DNA of 64,000 nucleotides from Brevibacillus dissolubilis (GTDB lineage: Bacteria; Bacillota; Bacilli; Brevibacillales; Brevibacillaceae), in the NCBI RefSeq assembly GCF_006170445.1, contig NZ_VCNA01000003.1, positions 186,001 through 250,000 on the forward strand, read 5' to 3'. The position numbers and the translations under genes were made by a program. Each line of letters starts with the position of its first letter. The stretch's first letter is position 1. This document shows positions 45,195-54,089 of the stretch, piece by piece. The notes under the pieces were generated by a model. That model was not told the origin of the DNA and did no database searches. It saw only the letters and a list, made by a program, of their open reading frames with translations.

Positions 45195-46178
45195 TTAAAA
45201 GAGTGCGAGTTCACGCATTGCTTCCAGAACTTTTTCCGGAGTGATCATGAAGAATTTTTCCATTGGCGGGCTGTATGGCATCGCTGGTACGTCCGGACCG
45301 CAAAGACGTCTTACTGGAGCGTCGAGGTCGAACAGGCAGTTTTCTGCTACGATTGCTGCTACTTCACCGCCGATACCGCCTTCTTTGTTGTCTTCATGGA
45401 TGACCAGCACTTTTCCTGTTTTGGAAGCGGCTTGGATGATCGCATCCTTGTCGAGCGGATACAGGGTGCGCAGGTCGAGGACGTGTGCGCTGATGCCTTC
45501 TGCAGCGAGCTTCTCTGCTGCCTGCAGGGCGAAGTGCAGGGTCAGACCATAGGAGATGACAGTGATGTCTGTACCTTCGCGCTTCACGTCCGCTTTGCCG
45601 ATTGGCAGGACGTAATCGGTATCAGGTACTTCGCCTTTGATCAGACGGTAGCAACGCTTGTGCTCGAAGAACAGCACCGGGTCGTTGTCGCGGATCGCCG
45701 CTTTGAGCAGACCTTTGGCATCGTATGGTGTAGATGGTGCTACGATCTTGAGACCTGGTGTGCTGTTAAACATTGCCTCCACAGATTGGGAGTGATACAG
45801 CGCACCGTGTACACCGCCGCCAAAAGGAGCACGGATGGTAATTGGGCAATTCCAGTCGCCTGCAGAACGGTAGCGCATTTTCGCTGCTTCGGAGACGATC
45901 TGGTTGACTGCTGGCATGATAAAGTCCGCAAACTGCATCTCTGCGATTGGACGCATCCCTACAGCTGCTGCACCGATTGCCACACCCGCGATCGCGGATT
46001 CAGCCAGTGGTGTATCGATAACGCGTTCTTCGCCGAATTCTTCAATCAAACCCATGGAGGCACGGAATACGCCCCCGCGTATCCCTACGTCTTCCCCTAA
46101 AAGGAAAACGCTCGGATCGCGGCGCATCTCTTCACGCATCGCCAAGGTAACTGCTTCGATAAAGGTCATGACTGCCAT
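45195..46178 (-). CDS. bkdAB: Branched-chain 2-oxoacid dehydrogenase E1 beta subunit
   Basis: 327 residues, transketolase-like pyrimidine-binding domain then C-terminal transketolase domain. FLLGEDVGIRGGVFRASMGL, TPLAESAIAGVAIGAA, PFGGGVHGALYHSQSVEAMF and LDLRTLYPLDKDAI are family signatures. It forms the alpha2beta2 E1 with BkdAA. Between bkdAA (13 bases) and bkdB (23 bases). Confidence 0.95.
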   Translation of the reverse strand: MAVMTFIEAVTLAMREEMRRDPSVFLLGEDVGIRGGVFRASMGLIEEFGEERVIDTPLAESAIAGVAIGAAAVGMRPIAEMQFADFIMPAVNQIVSEAAKMRYRSAGDWNCPITIRAPFGGGVHGALYHSQSVEAMFNSTPGLKIVAPSTPYDAKGLLKAAIRDNDPVLFFEHKRCYRLIKGEVPDTDYVLPIGKADVKREGTDITVISYGLTLHFALQAAEKLAAEGISAHVLDLRTLYPLDKDAIIQAASKTGKVLVIHEDNKEGGIGGEVAAIVAENCLFDLDAPVRRLCGPDVPAMPYSPPMEKFFMITPEKVLEAMRELALF

Positions 46179-46191
46179 GTTCTCTTACCCC

Positions 46192-47184
46192 CTAAGAACC
46201 GTATACGTGATCTAAAGTAGACTCTGGTGTTGGATATGGAGCATTCTCCGCGTAATCGGTAGCTTCATCCACTTCCGCCTGTACTTTTTGGAGTACTTCT
46301 TGCTCAGAAGCATCGTCCATCAAGCCGACAGATTTGAGATAGTTCGCAAACTGGATGATTGGGTCTTTCTTCTTCGCTTCTTCCACTTCTTCACGGGAAC
46401 GGTACACACGGTCATCGTCGTCGGAAGAGTGTGGAACAAGACGGTACATGACCGCTTCGATCAGGGTTGGGCCTTCGCCGTTACGGCCGCGCTCAACCGC
46501 TTCTTTGACGACACGGTACACTTCGATAGGGTCGTTCCCGTCGATGCTCACGCCTTTGAAGCCATAACCGATGGCACGGTCTGCCACGGATTCACACGCC
46601 AGCTGCTTGCTGAGTGGGACGGAGATCGCGTATTTGTTGTTTTCGCAGAAGAAGATAACCGGGAGCTTGTGTACACCCGCGAAGTTTGCGCCTTCATGGA
46701 AGTCACCTTGGTTGGAGGAACCTTCACCAAAGGAGGTGTAGACCACTGGGTTCTTCCCTGTCATACGGCCTGCAAGCGCGATCCCTACTGCGTGTGGAAC
46801 CTGCGTGGTAACCGGGCTGGAGCCTGTGAGGATATTGAATTTTTTACCGCCGAAGTGACCAGGCATCTGGCGTCCGCCGCTGTTCGGATCTTCTGCTTTG
46901 GCAAAAGCGGTCAGCATGGTATCGCGCGCTGACTGTCCTGCTACGAGAACGATTCCGAGGTCACGGTAGTATGGGCAGAAGTAGTCTCTGCCGATTTCAA
47001 ATGCGAAGGCAGCGCCGACTTGAGCAGCTTCCTGACCTTGGCAGGAGATGACGAACGGTACCTTGCCCGCACGGTTCAGCAGCCATTGGCGCTCGTCAAG
47101 CTTGCGTGCCAACAGCATGTAGTAATACATATCCAACACTTGCTGATCGGTAAGTCCGACCGCTTCATGACGTTTGGTTGACAT
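46192..47184 (-). CDS. bkdAA: Branched-chain 2-oxoacid dehydrogenase E1 alpha subunit
   Basis: 330 residues, thiamine diphosphate-binding. The GDG-type motif is FGEGSSNQGDFHEGANFAGVHKLPVIFFCENNKYAIS. The phosphorylation-loop region LVPHSSDDDDRVYR is typical of branched-chain rather than pyruvate E1. It decarboxylates 2-oxoisovalerate, 2-oxoisocaproate and 2-oxo-3-methylvalerate. GGAGG precedes ATG 47184. Confidence 0.95.
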   Translation of the reverse strand: MSTKRHEAVGLTDQQVLDMYYYMLLARKLDERQWLLNRAGKVPFVISCQGQEAAQVGAAFAFEIGRDYFCPYYRDLGIVLVAGQSARDTMLTAFAKAEDPNSGGRQMPGHFGGKKFNILTGSSPVTTQVPHAVGIALAGRMTGKNPVVYTSFGEGSSNQGDFHEGANFAGVHKLPVIFFCENNKYAISVPLSKQLACESVADRAIGYGFKGVSIDGNDPIEVYRVVKEAVERGRNGEGPTLIEAVMYRLVPHSSDDDDRVYRSREEVEEAKKKDPIIQFANYLKSVGLMDDASEQEVLQKVQAEVDEATDYAENAPYPTPESTLDHVYGS

Positions 47185-47212
47185 GGGGTAGCCTCCTTAG
47201 TGGACGTGTGTT

Positions 47213-48634
47213 TTAGGCATGAATCGCGAGGCCGTCTACCGCGAGAGCAGCTTCGCCGATTGCTTCTGAGAGGGTTGGATGCGGGTGGATGGTGTGGCCG
47301 ATCTCCCATGGAGTCGCATCCAGCACCTTCGCGAGTGCCGCTTCGGAAATCATGTCGGTCACGTGTGGGCCAATCATGTGGACACCGAGGACATCGTTTG
47401 TTTTTGCATCTGCGACAATTTTGACAAAACCGTCATTTTCACCGGCAACGAGTGCTTTACCAAGTGCCTTGAAGCTGAATTTGCCGACTTTGACATCAAA
47501 GCCTTTGTCTTTGGCCTCTGCCTCGGACAGACCGATGCTTGCGATCTCTGGGCGGCTGTAGGTGCAGCGTGCCACTTTGGTGTTGTCGAGCGGGTGAATA
47601 TTCTGACCTGCCATATGTTCAACAGCAAGGATTCCTTCGTGAGCAGCGACGTGGGCCAGCTGCATGCCGCCGATGACGTCACCAATCGCGTAGATGTGGC
47701 CTTCTGCCGTTTGGTAATTCTCGTTGACGACGACGAATCCGCGGTCGACTTTCACCTCTGTACCTTCGAGACCGAGGTTTTCGGTGTTTGGCACACGGCC
47801 TACGGATACGAGCATTTTTTCAGCGGTGAAGGTCTGCTCAGCATCGCCTACTTTTGCCTTGACGGTTACTTGACCGCCTTCGGTAGAGACGGTGTCAGCC
47901 AGTACGCCTGCACCTGTGACGATTTTGACGCCGCGTTTTTTGAGCAGGCGGGTCATTTCTTTGCTGATCTCTTCGTCTTCGGTCACGAGGATGCGGTCTG
48001 CATACTCTACCACTGTTACTTCTACGCCAAAATCGTTAAACATAGAAGCCCATTCGATCCCGATTACACCGCCGCCGACGATGATGATCGATTTTGGCAC
48101 CTCGGTCAATTCAAGTGCTTCGTCGCTGGTCATGACATATTGACCGTCGACTTTAAGCCCTGGAAGAGTGCGTGGACGGGAACCCGTCGCAATCATGAGA
48201 AAACGTGGAACGATGATTTCTTGCTCACCGTCTGGAGTCTCGATGCGGACAGCACCAGCCTGCGGGGAGAAGATGGATGGACCCATGACACGGCCAAAAC
48301 CTTGGAAAATCTTGATTTTGCCCTTGTTCATCAGGTATTGCACGCCTTTGTGCAGAGTGTCGATGATGCCTTGCTTACGCTGTTGCACGCGGGAGAAGTC
48401 AAGACGTACGTTTTCAGTGAGTACGCCGAATTTTTCGCTTTCCAGAGTCGTTGCATATACTTCTGCACTGCGCAGAAGCGCCTTGGAAGGGACGCAACCG
48501 CGGTGCAGGCAAGTTCCGCCTAATTTATCTTTTTCGACGATCGCTACAGACATGCCGAGTTGGGCTGCGCGAATCGCTGCCACATAGCCGCCTGTACCTC
48601 CGCCGAGAACAACGAGGTCAAATTCTTGGGACAT
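47213..48634 (-). CDS. lpdV: Dihydrolipoyl dehydrogenase (E3)
   Basis: About 473 residues. FAD-binding VVLGGGTGGYVAAIRAAQLG, redox disulfide GGTCLHRGCVPSK, NAD-binding IIVGGGVIGIEWASMFNDFG and C-terminal catalytic HPHPTLSEA. It reoxidises dihydrolipoamide. AAGGAG touches the ATG at 48643, so ATG 48634, nine bases from the site, is the better start. It belongs to the bkd operon, so LpdV rather than PdhD. Confidence 0.94.
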   Translation of the reverse strand: MSQEFDLVVLGGGTGGYVAAIRAAQLGMSVAIVEKDKLGGTCLHRGCVPSKALLRSAEVYATTLESEKFGVLTENVRLDFSRVQQRKQGIIDTLHKGVQYLMNKGKIKIFQGFGRVMGPSIFSPQAGAVRIETPDGEQEIIVPRFLMIATGSRPRTLPGLKVDGQYVMTSDEALELTEVPKSIIIVGGGVIGIEWASMFNDFGVEVTVVEYADRILVTEDEEISKEMTRLLKKRGVKIVTGAGVLADTVSTEGGQVTVKAKVGDAEQTFTAEKMLVSVGRVPNTENLGLEGTEVKVDRGFVVVNENYQTAEGHIYAIGDVIGGMQLAHVAAHEGILAVEHMAGQNIHPLDNTKVARCTYSRPEIASIGLSEAEAKDKGFDVKVGKFSFKALGKALVAGENDGFVKIVADAKTNDVLGVHMIGPHVTDMISEAALAKVLDATPWEIGHTIHPHPTLSEAIGEAALAVDGLAIHA

Positions 48635-48662
48635 GATAGACATCTCCTTGTTTTACGATTTG

Positions 48663-49019
48663 CTAAGATAGTTCCACGATTGAAAGCGCATTTTCAATGA
48701 TTCGGGTCTGTTCCGTGTGGATTGGATAGCCGCCCACATCATGAAACGGGATGTGAAGAGACTCTGCAATATCATAACCCAGCTTGACGGCCGTCTGATT
48801 GTGGCAGAACTCTCCATCCTCGTAGCAAAAAGCGATCACCGCATCCAGCTTGCAGAGGTTGATCCCTGTGTTGTGAAGGAGATCGAGGAGTAGGTTTTTT
48901 CCTGTAGAAATATCAACCTTCTCCTCGATCAACACCCTGGCATCGTCTGAGACGATCACATCCAAGTGGGTGCGGGCCGCTGTTATGAGCAGGAGGCGAA
49001 TATGTTTGCGCATCACCAT
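48663..49019 (-). CDS. Uncharacterised 118-residue protein, possibly half of an ASKHA fold
   Basis: Not recognised as a named family. The pattern RLLLITAARTHLDVIVSDDARVLIEEKVDI, then LLLDLLHNTGINLCKLDAVIAF, then TAVKLGYDIAESLHIPFHDVGGYPI resembles the N-terminal lobe of ASKHA proteins such as TsaB, but the TsaB glycine motif (GPGSFTGLR) is absent. The protein ends where a second lobe would begin. It occupies the operon slot that buk (butyrate kinase, also ASKHA) has in Bacillus subtilis, so a remnant or a small derivative is possible. GGAGG lies five bases from ATG 49019. Confidence 0.7.
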   Translation of the reverse strand: MVMRKHIRLLLITAARTHLDVIVSDDARVLIEEKVDISTGKNLLLDLLHNTGINLCKLDAVIAFCYEDGEFCHNQTAVKLGYDIAESLHIPFHDVGGYPIHTEQTRIIENALSIVELS

Positions 49020-49059
49020 AACTCCTCCCTCCTCATCCGTTCAAACGTTGGTTAACAGC

Positions 49060-50151
49060 TTATCTGGAAAGAGCAGATTTTGGGTTGAGCAAGAATTTAT
49101 TGCGGGATTTCGCTACGCGGGCAATACGTTCTTCTGCCATGCGGTCAGCCGCTACATAAGAAGGAACGCCGTCACGCTCGGAAATCTCATACACCTTCAA
49201 AATGGAATCGTAGATGGTATCTACTTTTTTCAGAGCGCGTTCGCGGTTGTAGCCTTGGAGCTCGTCGGCTACGTTGATCAGACCGCCTGCGTTGATTACA
49301 TAGTCTGGTGCGTAGATGATGCCTTTTTCATGGATGATATCGCCGTGGCGCTCTTCTTTGAGCTGGTTGTTCGCTGCACCGGCGATAACGCGTGCTTTGA
49401 GGAGCGGAATGGTGTCGTCGTTGATGATCGCACCTAGCGCGCATGGAGCAAAGATGTCGCAATCTACGCTGAAGATTTCATTGACGCCCACAGCTTTTGC
49501 ACCGAAGTCTTCGACAGCGCGGTTCACGTTGTCTTGGTTGATGTCGGTGACGATCAGGTGTGCGCCTTCTTCGTGGAGGTGTTTGCACAGGTTGTAGGCT
49601 ACGTTACCTACGCCTTGCACCGCTACCACTTTACCGGACAGATCATCTGTACCGTATTGCAGTTTTGCTGCGGCTTTCATCCCTTTGTACACGCCATATG
49701 CAGTGACTGGAGATGGGTTGCCGGAGGAGCCGAATGCCGGGGATACGCCTGTGACGAAATCGGTCTCCATATGGATGAGGTCCATATCTGCTACAGTGGT
49801 TCCTACGTCTTCTGCTGTGATGTAACGACCATTGAGGCCTTGAATGAAACGGCCAAATGCGCGGAACAATTCTTCGCTCTTGTCTTTTTTCGGATCACCG
49901 ATGATTACGGTTTTACCTCCACCAAGATTCAAGCCGGCTGCTGCTGCTTTATAGGTCATGCCGCGCGCGAGGCGCAGAGCATCAATAATCGCGTCTTCTT
50001 CGGAAGCATACGTCCACATGCGGGTACCACCCAATGCTGGACCCAGCGTTGTATCGTGAATGGCGATAATGGCTTTGAGGCCGGAAGTTTCATCTTGGCA
50101 GAATACCACTTGTTCGTAATCGTATTTTTGCAGGTAATCGAAAATTTTCAT
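49060..50151 (-). CDS. bcd: Leucine dehydrogenase
   Basis: 363 residues from ATG 50151 (GGGAGGG upstream). NAD-dependent deamination of leucine, valine and isoleucine to 2-oxoacids, the substrates of the downstream dehydrogenase. Catalytic lysine region GGTRMWTY and [18 protein letters not shown]; Rossmann motif [22 protein letters not shown]. First gene of the bkd operon. The message starts at a sigma-54 promoter about 90 bases upstream. Confidence 0.95.
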   Translation of the reverse strand: MKIFDYLQKYDYEQVVFCQDETSGLKAIIAIHDTTLGPALGGTRMWTYASEEDAIIDALRLARGMTYKAAAAGLNLGGGKTVIIGDPKKDKSEELFRAFGRFIQGLNGRYITAEDVGTTVADMDLIHMETDFVTGVSPAFGSSGNPSPVTAYGVYKGMKAAAKLQYGTDDLSGKVVAVQGVGNVAYNLCKHLHEEGAHLIVTDINQDNVNRAVEDFGAKAVGVNEIFSVDCDIFAPCALGAIINDDTIPLLKARVIAGAANNQLKEERHGDIIHEKGIIYAPDYVINAGGLINVADELQGYNRERALKKVDTIYDSILKVYEISERDGVPSYVAADRMAEERIARVAKSRNKFLLNPKSALSR

Positions 50152-50248
50152 GAGAAAACCCTCCCGTAACAAAAGCTTAGTTGAAATTGTCAGCGTCCAG
50201 TGATCTATCTTGCCTAGTTTTTACTGGAGTACCACTGCCTATGTACAT

Positions 50249-50265
50249 ATGCAAAAGCCGTGCCA
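50249..50265 (-). promoter_or_regulatory. Sigma-54 (SigL) promoter of the bkd operon
   Basis: TGGCACGGCTTTTGCAT on the minus strand matches TGGCACGnnnnTTGCAT exactly, with GG and GC separated by ten bases. The predicted start is near 50239, in front of the leucine dehydrogenase gene. Confidence 0.92.
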
Positions 50266-50326
50266 ACTCGAAAAAATGATGAAAGCGCTTTATTCCCTTT
50301 ACCCCGGCAACGTATTTCACGAAAAA

Positions 50327-50381
50327 TGCGTGCAAGTTTTTGCATGGGTACGCAAAAGTTTGCACGCAAGAATTTGCACGC
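50327..50381 (-). promoter_or_regulatory. BkdR upstream activator sites (three inverted repeats)
   Basis: Three palindromes with shared half-site GTGCAAA: TGCGTGCAAGTTTTTGCATG (50327-50346), CGCAAAAGTTTGCACG (50351-50366) and GCAAGAATTTGCACGC (50366-50381). They lie about 90-140 bases upstream of the sigma-54 start, the usual place for enhancer binding, and end at the bkdR stop codon. Confidence 0.75.
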
Positions 50382-52456
50382 TACGAAATGCCGGTTTGCT
50401 GATCTATCCCTAGTTTATCCATTTTATAATATAAATTACGCAACGAGATTCCGAGTTTTTTGGCGGCATCTGTCCGATTGCCCTTGGCTGCGGTCAGTTC
50501 ACGGATGATGTGTGCACGCTCTGCTTCCTCCACTACTTCCTTGAGCGAGCGGCCCGGTTCGCCTGGTGCCTCCTGATGTGTTGTCGCCTGCGGTGTGACT
50601 GACTTGGCTGTCAGCGGTGGCAGATGGCTTGGGAGAATGACTTTTTCGGTATATTTCATATGAATGATGGCTCGGCCCAGCACATTCTCCAGCTCACGTA
50701 CGTTGCCCGGCCATTGGTAATCACACAGGATTTTCAGTGTATCTGGCGACAGCTCGTCAACACTTCGGCCATACTCGAGATTATACTTGCGCACGAGGTG
50801 CAGGGAGAGTGCACGGATGTCCTCGCTGCGCTGGCGAAGCGGCGGGATGTGGATGGGTACTACATTGAGACGGTAGTACAGGTCTTCGCGGAACTGACCG
50901 GATTGAATCGCCGACTCCAGATTGACGTGAGTAGCCGCAATGACACGGACATCGATTGGGATTGCCTTGGTGCCGCCGACGCGGAGGATTTCTTTTTCCT
51001 GCAGGACGCGCAGAAGCTTGACCTGCATGCCCATCGACAGCTCCCCGATCTCATCGAGGAAAATCGTACCGCCGCTAGCCTCTTCGAACAGACCCCGCTT
51101 CCCACCGCGCTTGGCTCCGGTAAAGGCCCCTTCCTCGTAGCCGAACAGCTCACTCTCAAGCAATGTCTCTGAGAGGGCGGCACAGTTGACGCGGATAAAC
51201 TGGTTGTACTTGCGGGTGCTTGCATTGTGAATCGCATGGGCGAACAGCTCTTTTCCTGTGCCGGATTCTCCGCGCAACAGGACGGTTGCTGGCGTGAGCG
51301 CCGCTTTTTTCGCTTGCTCGGCGGCTACCTTCATCGGTTCGCTCTCGCCGATGATTTCGTCAAACGTATATTTGGCCTCAAGGGTACGGATGATCCGTCT
51401 GGCCTTCTCCAGCTCCTCGGACAGCATCTTGAACTCAGAGATATCGTGGATAACCCCGACACTCCCTTTCAGCTCGCCGTTGACAAGGACAGGCGCTACA
51501 TTGACCACGACGTCTTTTTTCATCGGGCCCAGCTTCATGCGGACACCGCGTACCGGCTTTTTGGTATGCAGGACCTGCATGTGCATACTCTCGCCTTCAC
51601 TGATGTCAACGGTGGCAGGCTTGCCGATCACATCCTCGGGGCTAAGTCCGGTAATCCGTGTATAGGCCGGGTTGATCAAAAGACCGATCCCGTTGCCGTC
51701 CACGACCGAGATCGCTTCATCTGATGATTGCAAAATCCCCTGCAGCATGGACTGCAATTCGTTGAGGTCTGTCACTTGATCGACCAGTGCCATGATCTCG
51801 GTGATATCGCGGAAAATGGCAACCGCTCCGATCACATCGCCCATTTCGCTGATAATCGGGACTCGGTTGGTGATGATACGGGTTTTGTTGGGGAGTTCCT
51901 GCTCTTGGTTGAGTTCGGGCTGTCCTGTCTGAAGTACGATGTGCAGGCGGGTGTTGGCGATGCAATTGGCTGCTTCTTGGCCAAGCACATCTTGGGCTTT
52001 GACACCCATCAGGCGTTCTGCTGATTTATTAAAAAGTGTGACGATCCCCTCCTGATTGACCGCGATCATCGCGTCATGGGTGGAGTTGAGCATCGTGTCG
52101 TATTCGTGCTTGCTCCGGCTCAGCGTGTTGATCAGTTGGTCGCGCTCGGCAATCAGCTTCATCACCAGGCTGGTAAACGTACCTGGGATCAGCACCGTCT
52201 TATCCGCTTTGCGTGCCATGATATCATCGTAAGTCTCCCAATGTCCGGTCGCTTCTAAGATGATATCGATGTCTTGGGTCAAGTAAGGCGCATAGTCGCT
52301 CCCCACTTCAATCCCCATCAAACGGGCAAGCCGGATCCCCGGAGCATCCGGGTTATGATCGATCACGGCAACGACTTGAATTCCGTCGAGATTGTGCATC
52401 ACTTCAAGCAGCGTCGAGCCACCCTTCCCCGCTCCGACAATCAGCAGTCTGTGCAT
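50381..52456 (-). CDS. bkdR: Sigma-54-dependent activator of the bkd operon
   Basis: 691 residues. An N-terminal Rossmann-like domain ([19 protein letters not shown], about 1-110) is followed by two PAS domains (about 120-240 and 245-350). The AAA+ domain has Walker [12 protein letters not shown], the sigma-54-contacting loop EEGAFTGA and [13 protein letters not shown] Fis-type helix-turn-helix closes the protein ([26 protein letters not shown]). It activates SigL polymerase at the adjacent promoter. The dinucleotide-type domain and PAS domains could sense metabolites; the ligands are unknown. ATG 52456 is the first codon giving a normal Rossmann start. A sigma-A promoter lies upstream. Confidence 0.92.
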   Translation of the reverse strand: MHRLLIVGAGKGGSTLLEVMHNLDGIQVVAVIDHNPDAPGIRLARLMGIEVGSDYAPYLTQDIDIILEATGHWETYDDIMARKADKTVLIPGTFTSLVMKLIAERDQLINTLSRSKHEYDTMLNSTHDAMIAVNQEGIVTLFNKSAERLMGVKAQDVLGQEAANCIANTRLHIVLQTGQPELNQEQELPNKTRIITNRVPIISEMGDVIGAVAIFRDITEIMALVDQVTDLNELQSMLQGILQSSDEAISVVDGNGIGLLINPAYTRITGLSPEDVIGKPATVDISEGESMHMQVLHTKKPVRGVRMKLGPMKKDVVVNVAPVLVNGELKGSVGVIHDISEFKMLSEELEKARRIIRTLEAKYTFDEIIGESEPMKVAAEQAKKAALTPATVLLRGESGTGKELFAHAIHNASTRKYNQFIRVNCAALSETLLESELFGYEEGAFTGAKRGGKRGLFEEASGGTIFLDEIGELSMGMQVKLLRVLQEKEILRVGGTKAIPIDVRVIAATHVNLESAIQSGQFREDLYYRLNVVPIHIPPLRQRSEDIRALSLHLVRKYNLEYGRSVDELSPDTLKILCDYQWPGNVRELENVLGRAIIHMKYTEKVILPSHLPPLTAKSVTPQATTHQEAPGEPGRSLKEVVEEAERAHIIRELTAAKGNRTDAAKKLGISLRNLYYKMDKLGIDQQTGIS

Positions 52457-52511
52457 GTATGTCTTATCCCCCTTACGTGCGGCATGTCGAAAGTCTCTCC
52501 CCATCCTTTTT

Positions 52512-52539
52512 ATTGTATCGGAATTTCGCGGTTGGACAA
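52512..52539 (-). promoter_or_regulatory. Sigma-A promoter of bkdR
   Basis: TTGTCC (52534-52539), 16 bases, TACAAT (52512-52517) on the minus strand. Confidence 0.6.
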
Positions 52540-52561
52540 GAGTGTCGCTATGCTTTATGAT
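52532..52561 (+). promoter_or_regulatory. Sigma-A promoter of the yqzF-like gene
   Basis: TTGGAC (52532-52537), 18 bases, TATGAT (52556-52561). Its -35 box overlaps the divergent bkdR -35 box. Confidence 0.5.
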
Positions 52562-52597
52562 GAATGGGGAGTTTTTGCAAAAGGACGTGACATACAA

Positions 52598-52870
52598 ATG
52601 TTAGGACAAAAGATTGTGGCCTTGCTGATCATGGTGATCCCTGCCGCGATTGCGATGTATGGGGTGAAGCTGATCCGCGATGCCTTTTACGCCTATTTTA
52701 ATCCGGACGTGCAGACGATTTTATATGGAGATATCATGCTGGGTCTTGTGCTGTTCATCGTACCTGTGCTGTTCATCGGGGGGTTCGTGCTGCATCACGA
52801 CCGCAAACGGAACCGGGTACAGCCACGGTTTATGAAGCGTGATCCGGAAGATGATGATGACGAAGACTAG
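52598..52870 (+). CDS. yqzF: DUF2627 membrane protein (YqzF-like)
   Basis: 90 residues with two membrane helices ([22 protein letters not shown] and [22 protein letters not shown]) and a charged tail ending in an acidic run. Function unknown. In Bacillus a DUF2627 gene sits divergently beside bkdR, as here. An AAGGA site is 12 bases from ATG 52598. Confidence 0.8.
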   Translation: MLGQKIVALLIMVIPAAIAMYGVKLIRDAFYAYFNPDVQTILYGDIMLGLVLFIVPVLFIGGFVLHHDRKRNRVQPRFMKRDPEDDDDED

Positions 52871-52889
52871 ATATTTGTGATAATGGTCG

Positions 52890-52929
52890 ATTTACTCTCT
52901 TCATGAATTTAACAATAAGAAGAGTAAAT
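52890..52929 (+). promoter_or_regulatory. Inverted repeat just upstream of a Shine-Dalgarno sequence
   Basis: ATTTACTC (52890-52897) / GAGTAAAT (52922-52929), followed at once by GAAGGTGAT and an ATG at 52944. It is either the terminator of the yqzF-like gene without a T run, or a leader structure for a very small gene. Confidence 0.4.
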
Positions 52930-53081
52930 GAAGGTGATCTCTCATGCAAAGGCGTTGCAGATGTTGTGAGTACCGCATGTCTCGAATGCCACAGATGCGA
53001 CAAAGACCCGATCACTCGACAGAGTGTATGTCGTTGTTGTTCATGGTTTTGTCCGAGACCAATCGAAGAATAACTTACTTG

Positions 53082-53112
53082 AAAAGCCACCCGATTCGTC
53101 TGGGTGGCTTTT
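53082..53112. terminator. Terminator between converging transcripts
   Basis: AAAAGCCACCC / GGGTGGCTTTT stem, nine-base loop. It starts at the stop codon of the MraY-like gene and would work on both strands. Confidence 0.75.
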
Positions 53113-54082
53113 ACATGTTATCCCGTGCCCTCCCCCACTCATCCAGACGATTCAGCCATGCCGTCGATCGGATCACACGCGAGAATGAGACCTTTTCCGC
53201 GACGAGATGCAGGAGGACAAACAAAGCGACAACCGTGAGTTTAATCGGGAGCGTACAGCTTATAACCAACGTGTACCCCGTCAAAAACCCAAGCGCATTG
53301 GCCCCTGTGTCACCCAGCATCACCTGCCCCCGTGCATCGTAGGGAAAATAGAGCAGGGTGGCGATCATAACCGGCAGGAAGAATCCCCAAACCATCGGGT
53401 AAAAAAAGAGAGGGGTGGTGAACAGCACCGCGACCATAATTAACCAAAAGACTTTGATCGCACGGGTGGGACGCAGGTCGAACAAGTTGATCAGGTTGGT
53501 GGATAAAGCGATCAGGGCTGCATTGGTGAGAAGCTGGAGCAATAAGTGGATATTCGAATCTGTAGCCCCCGAGCCTGTGTCGGTCTTCATTTCGGGATAG
53601 GTCAAGACTCCCCCCACTGTCAATGCCACCACTCCCACCCCGACTGCTTTGACCAGTCCACTCGTCAGGCGTTTATCCCGGAAAAAGATACCGAAGTGTC
53701 CGCGAAAGCCTTTGACTGCCTTATCCGTGGAGAGGTCATCGTACCATCCGATCAGAGCGGTGCAGAGGAGTCCGGGCAGGAGCGTGAATAGGACTGACGA
53801 CATCATCATGTTCCCTATCAAGTTGACCACTAAAGCCACCATCAGCACCGACACCGCCATATTCCCCACCAGCAACAATCCCGCCGCTGTCGGAATCCGC
53901 TCCCCTCGGTAATTTTCCCGCACCATGCCGATGTGTACCAGCTTTTTCATCCCCAAATGGAATGTGAAACGATGCACCAGAACAGGGACCGCAACCGCGA
54001 CCACCAACAGCGGTAACGTGTGTACCAGATTCACCGGCTCAAGCATCTCCAACACCCCGCCATCTGAGATTCTACCACTCAT
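53111..54082 (-). CDS. MraY/WecA-superfamily membrane protein (phospho-sugar transferase-like)
   Basis: 323 residues, about nine or ten hydrophobic segments. Superfamily features: GWYDDL (the paired aspartates), NLFDLRP in place of the usual NxxDGLDGL, and LGDTGANALGF. The C-terminal histidine motif of MraY is not seen, so the substrate differs or is unknown. The expected role is transfer of a phospho-sugar to a polyprenyl phosphate. ATG 54082 has GAGGAG close upstream, eight bases after the GT2 gene; a downstream ATG at 54046 is an alternative. Last gene of a four-gene operon with SteA-like, MctB-like and GT2 proteins. Confidence 0.78.
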   Translation of the reverse strand: MSGRISDGGVLEMLEPVNLVHTLPLLVVAVAVPVLVHRFTFHLGMKKLVHIGMVRENYRGERIPTAAGLLLVGNMAVSVLMVALVVNLIGNMMMSSVLFTLLPGLLCTALIGWYDDLSTDKAVKGFRGHFGIFFRDKRLTSGLVKAVGVGVVALTVGGVLTYPEMKTDTGSGATDSNIHLLLQLLTNAALIALSTNLINLFDLRPTRAIKVFWLIMVAVLFTTPLFFYPMVWGFFLPVMIATLLYFPYDARGQVMLGDTGANALGFLTGYTLVISCTLPIKLTVVALFVLLHLVAEKVSFSRVIRSTAWLNRLDEWGRARDNM

Positions 54083-54089
54083 CCGCTCC

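Noticed and set aside
44005-45198. 397-codon plus-strand open frame, very rich in Cys and Trp
   Set aside because: It is the reverse of the Ala/Pro linker-rich bkdB gene; composition explains it.
47279-48523. 414-codon plus-strand open frame
   Set aside because: Antisense to lpdV; cysteine- and phenylalanine-rich composition without domain features.
52944-53342. 132-codon plus-strand frame with a good ribosome site
   Set aside because: It runs through the terminator and far into the antisense of the MraY-like gene, so the full frame is unlikely; only the small-gene possibility is kept as a finding.
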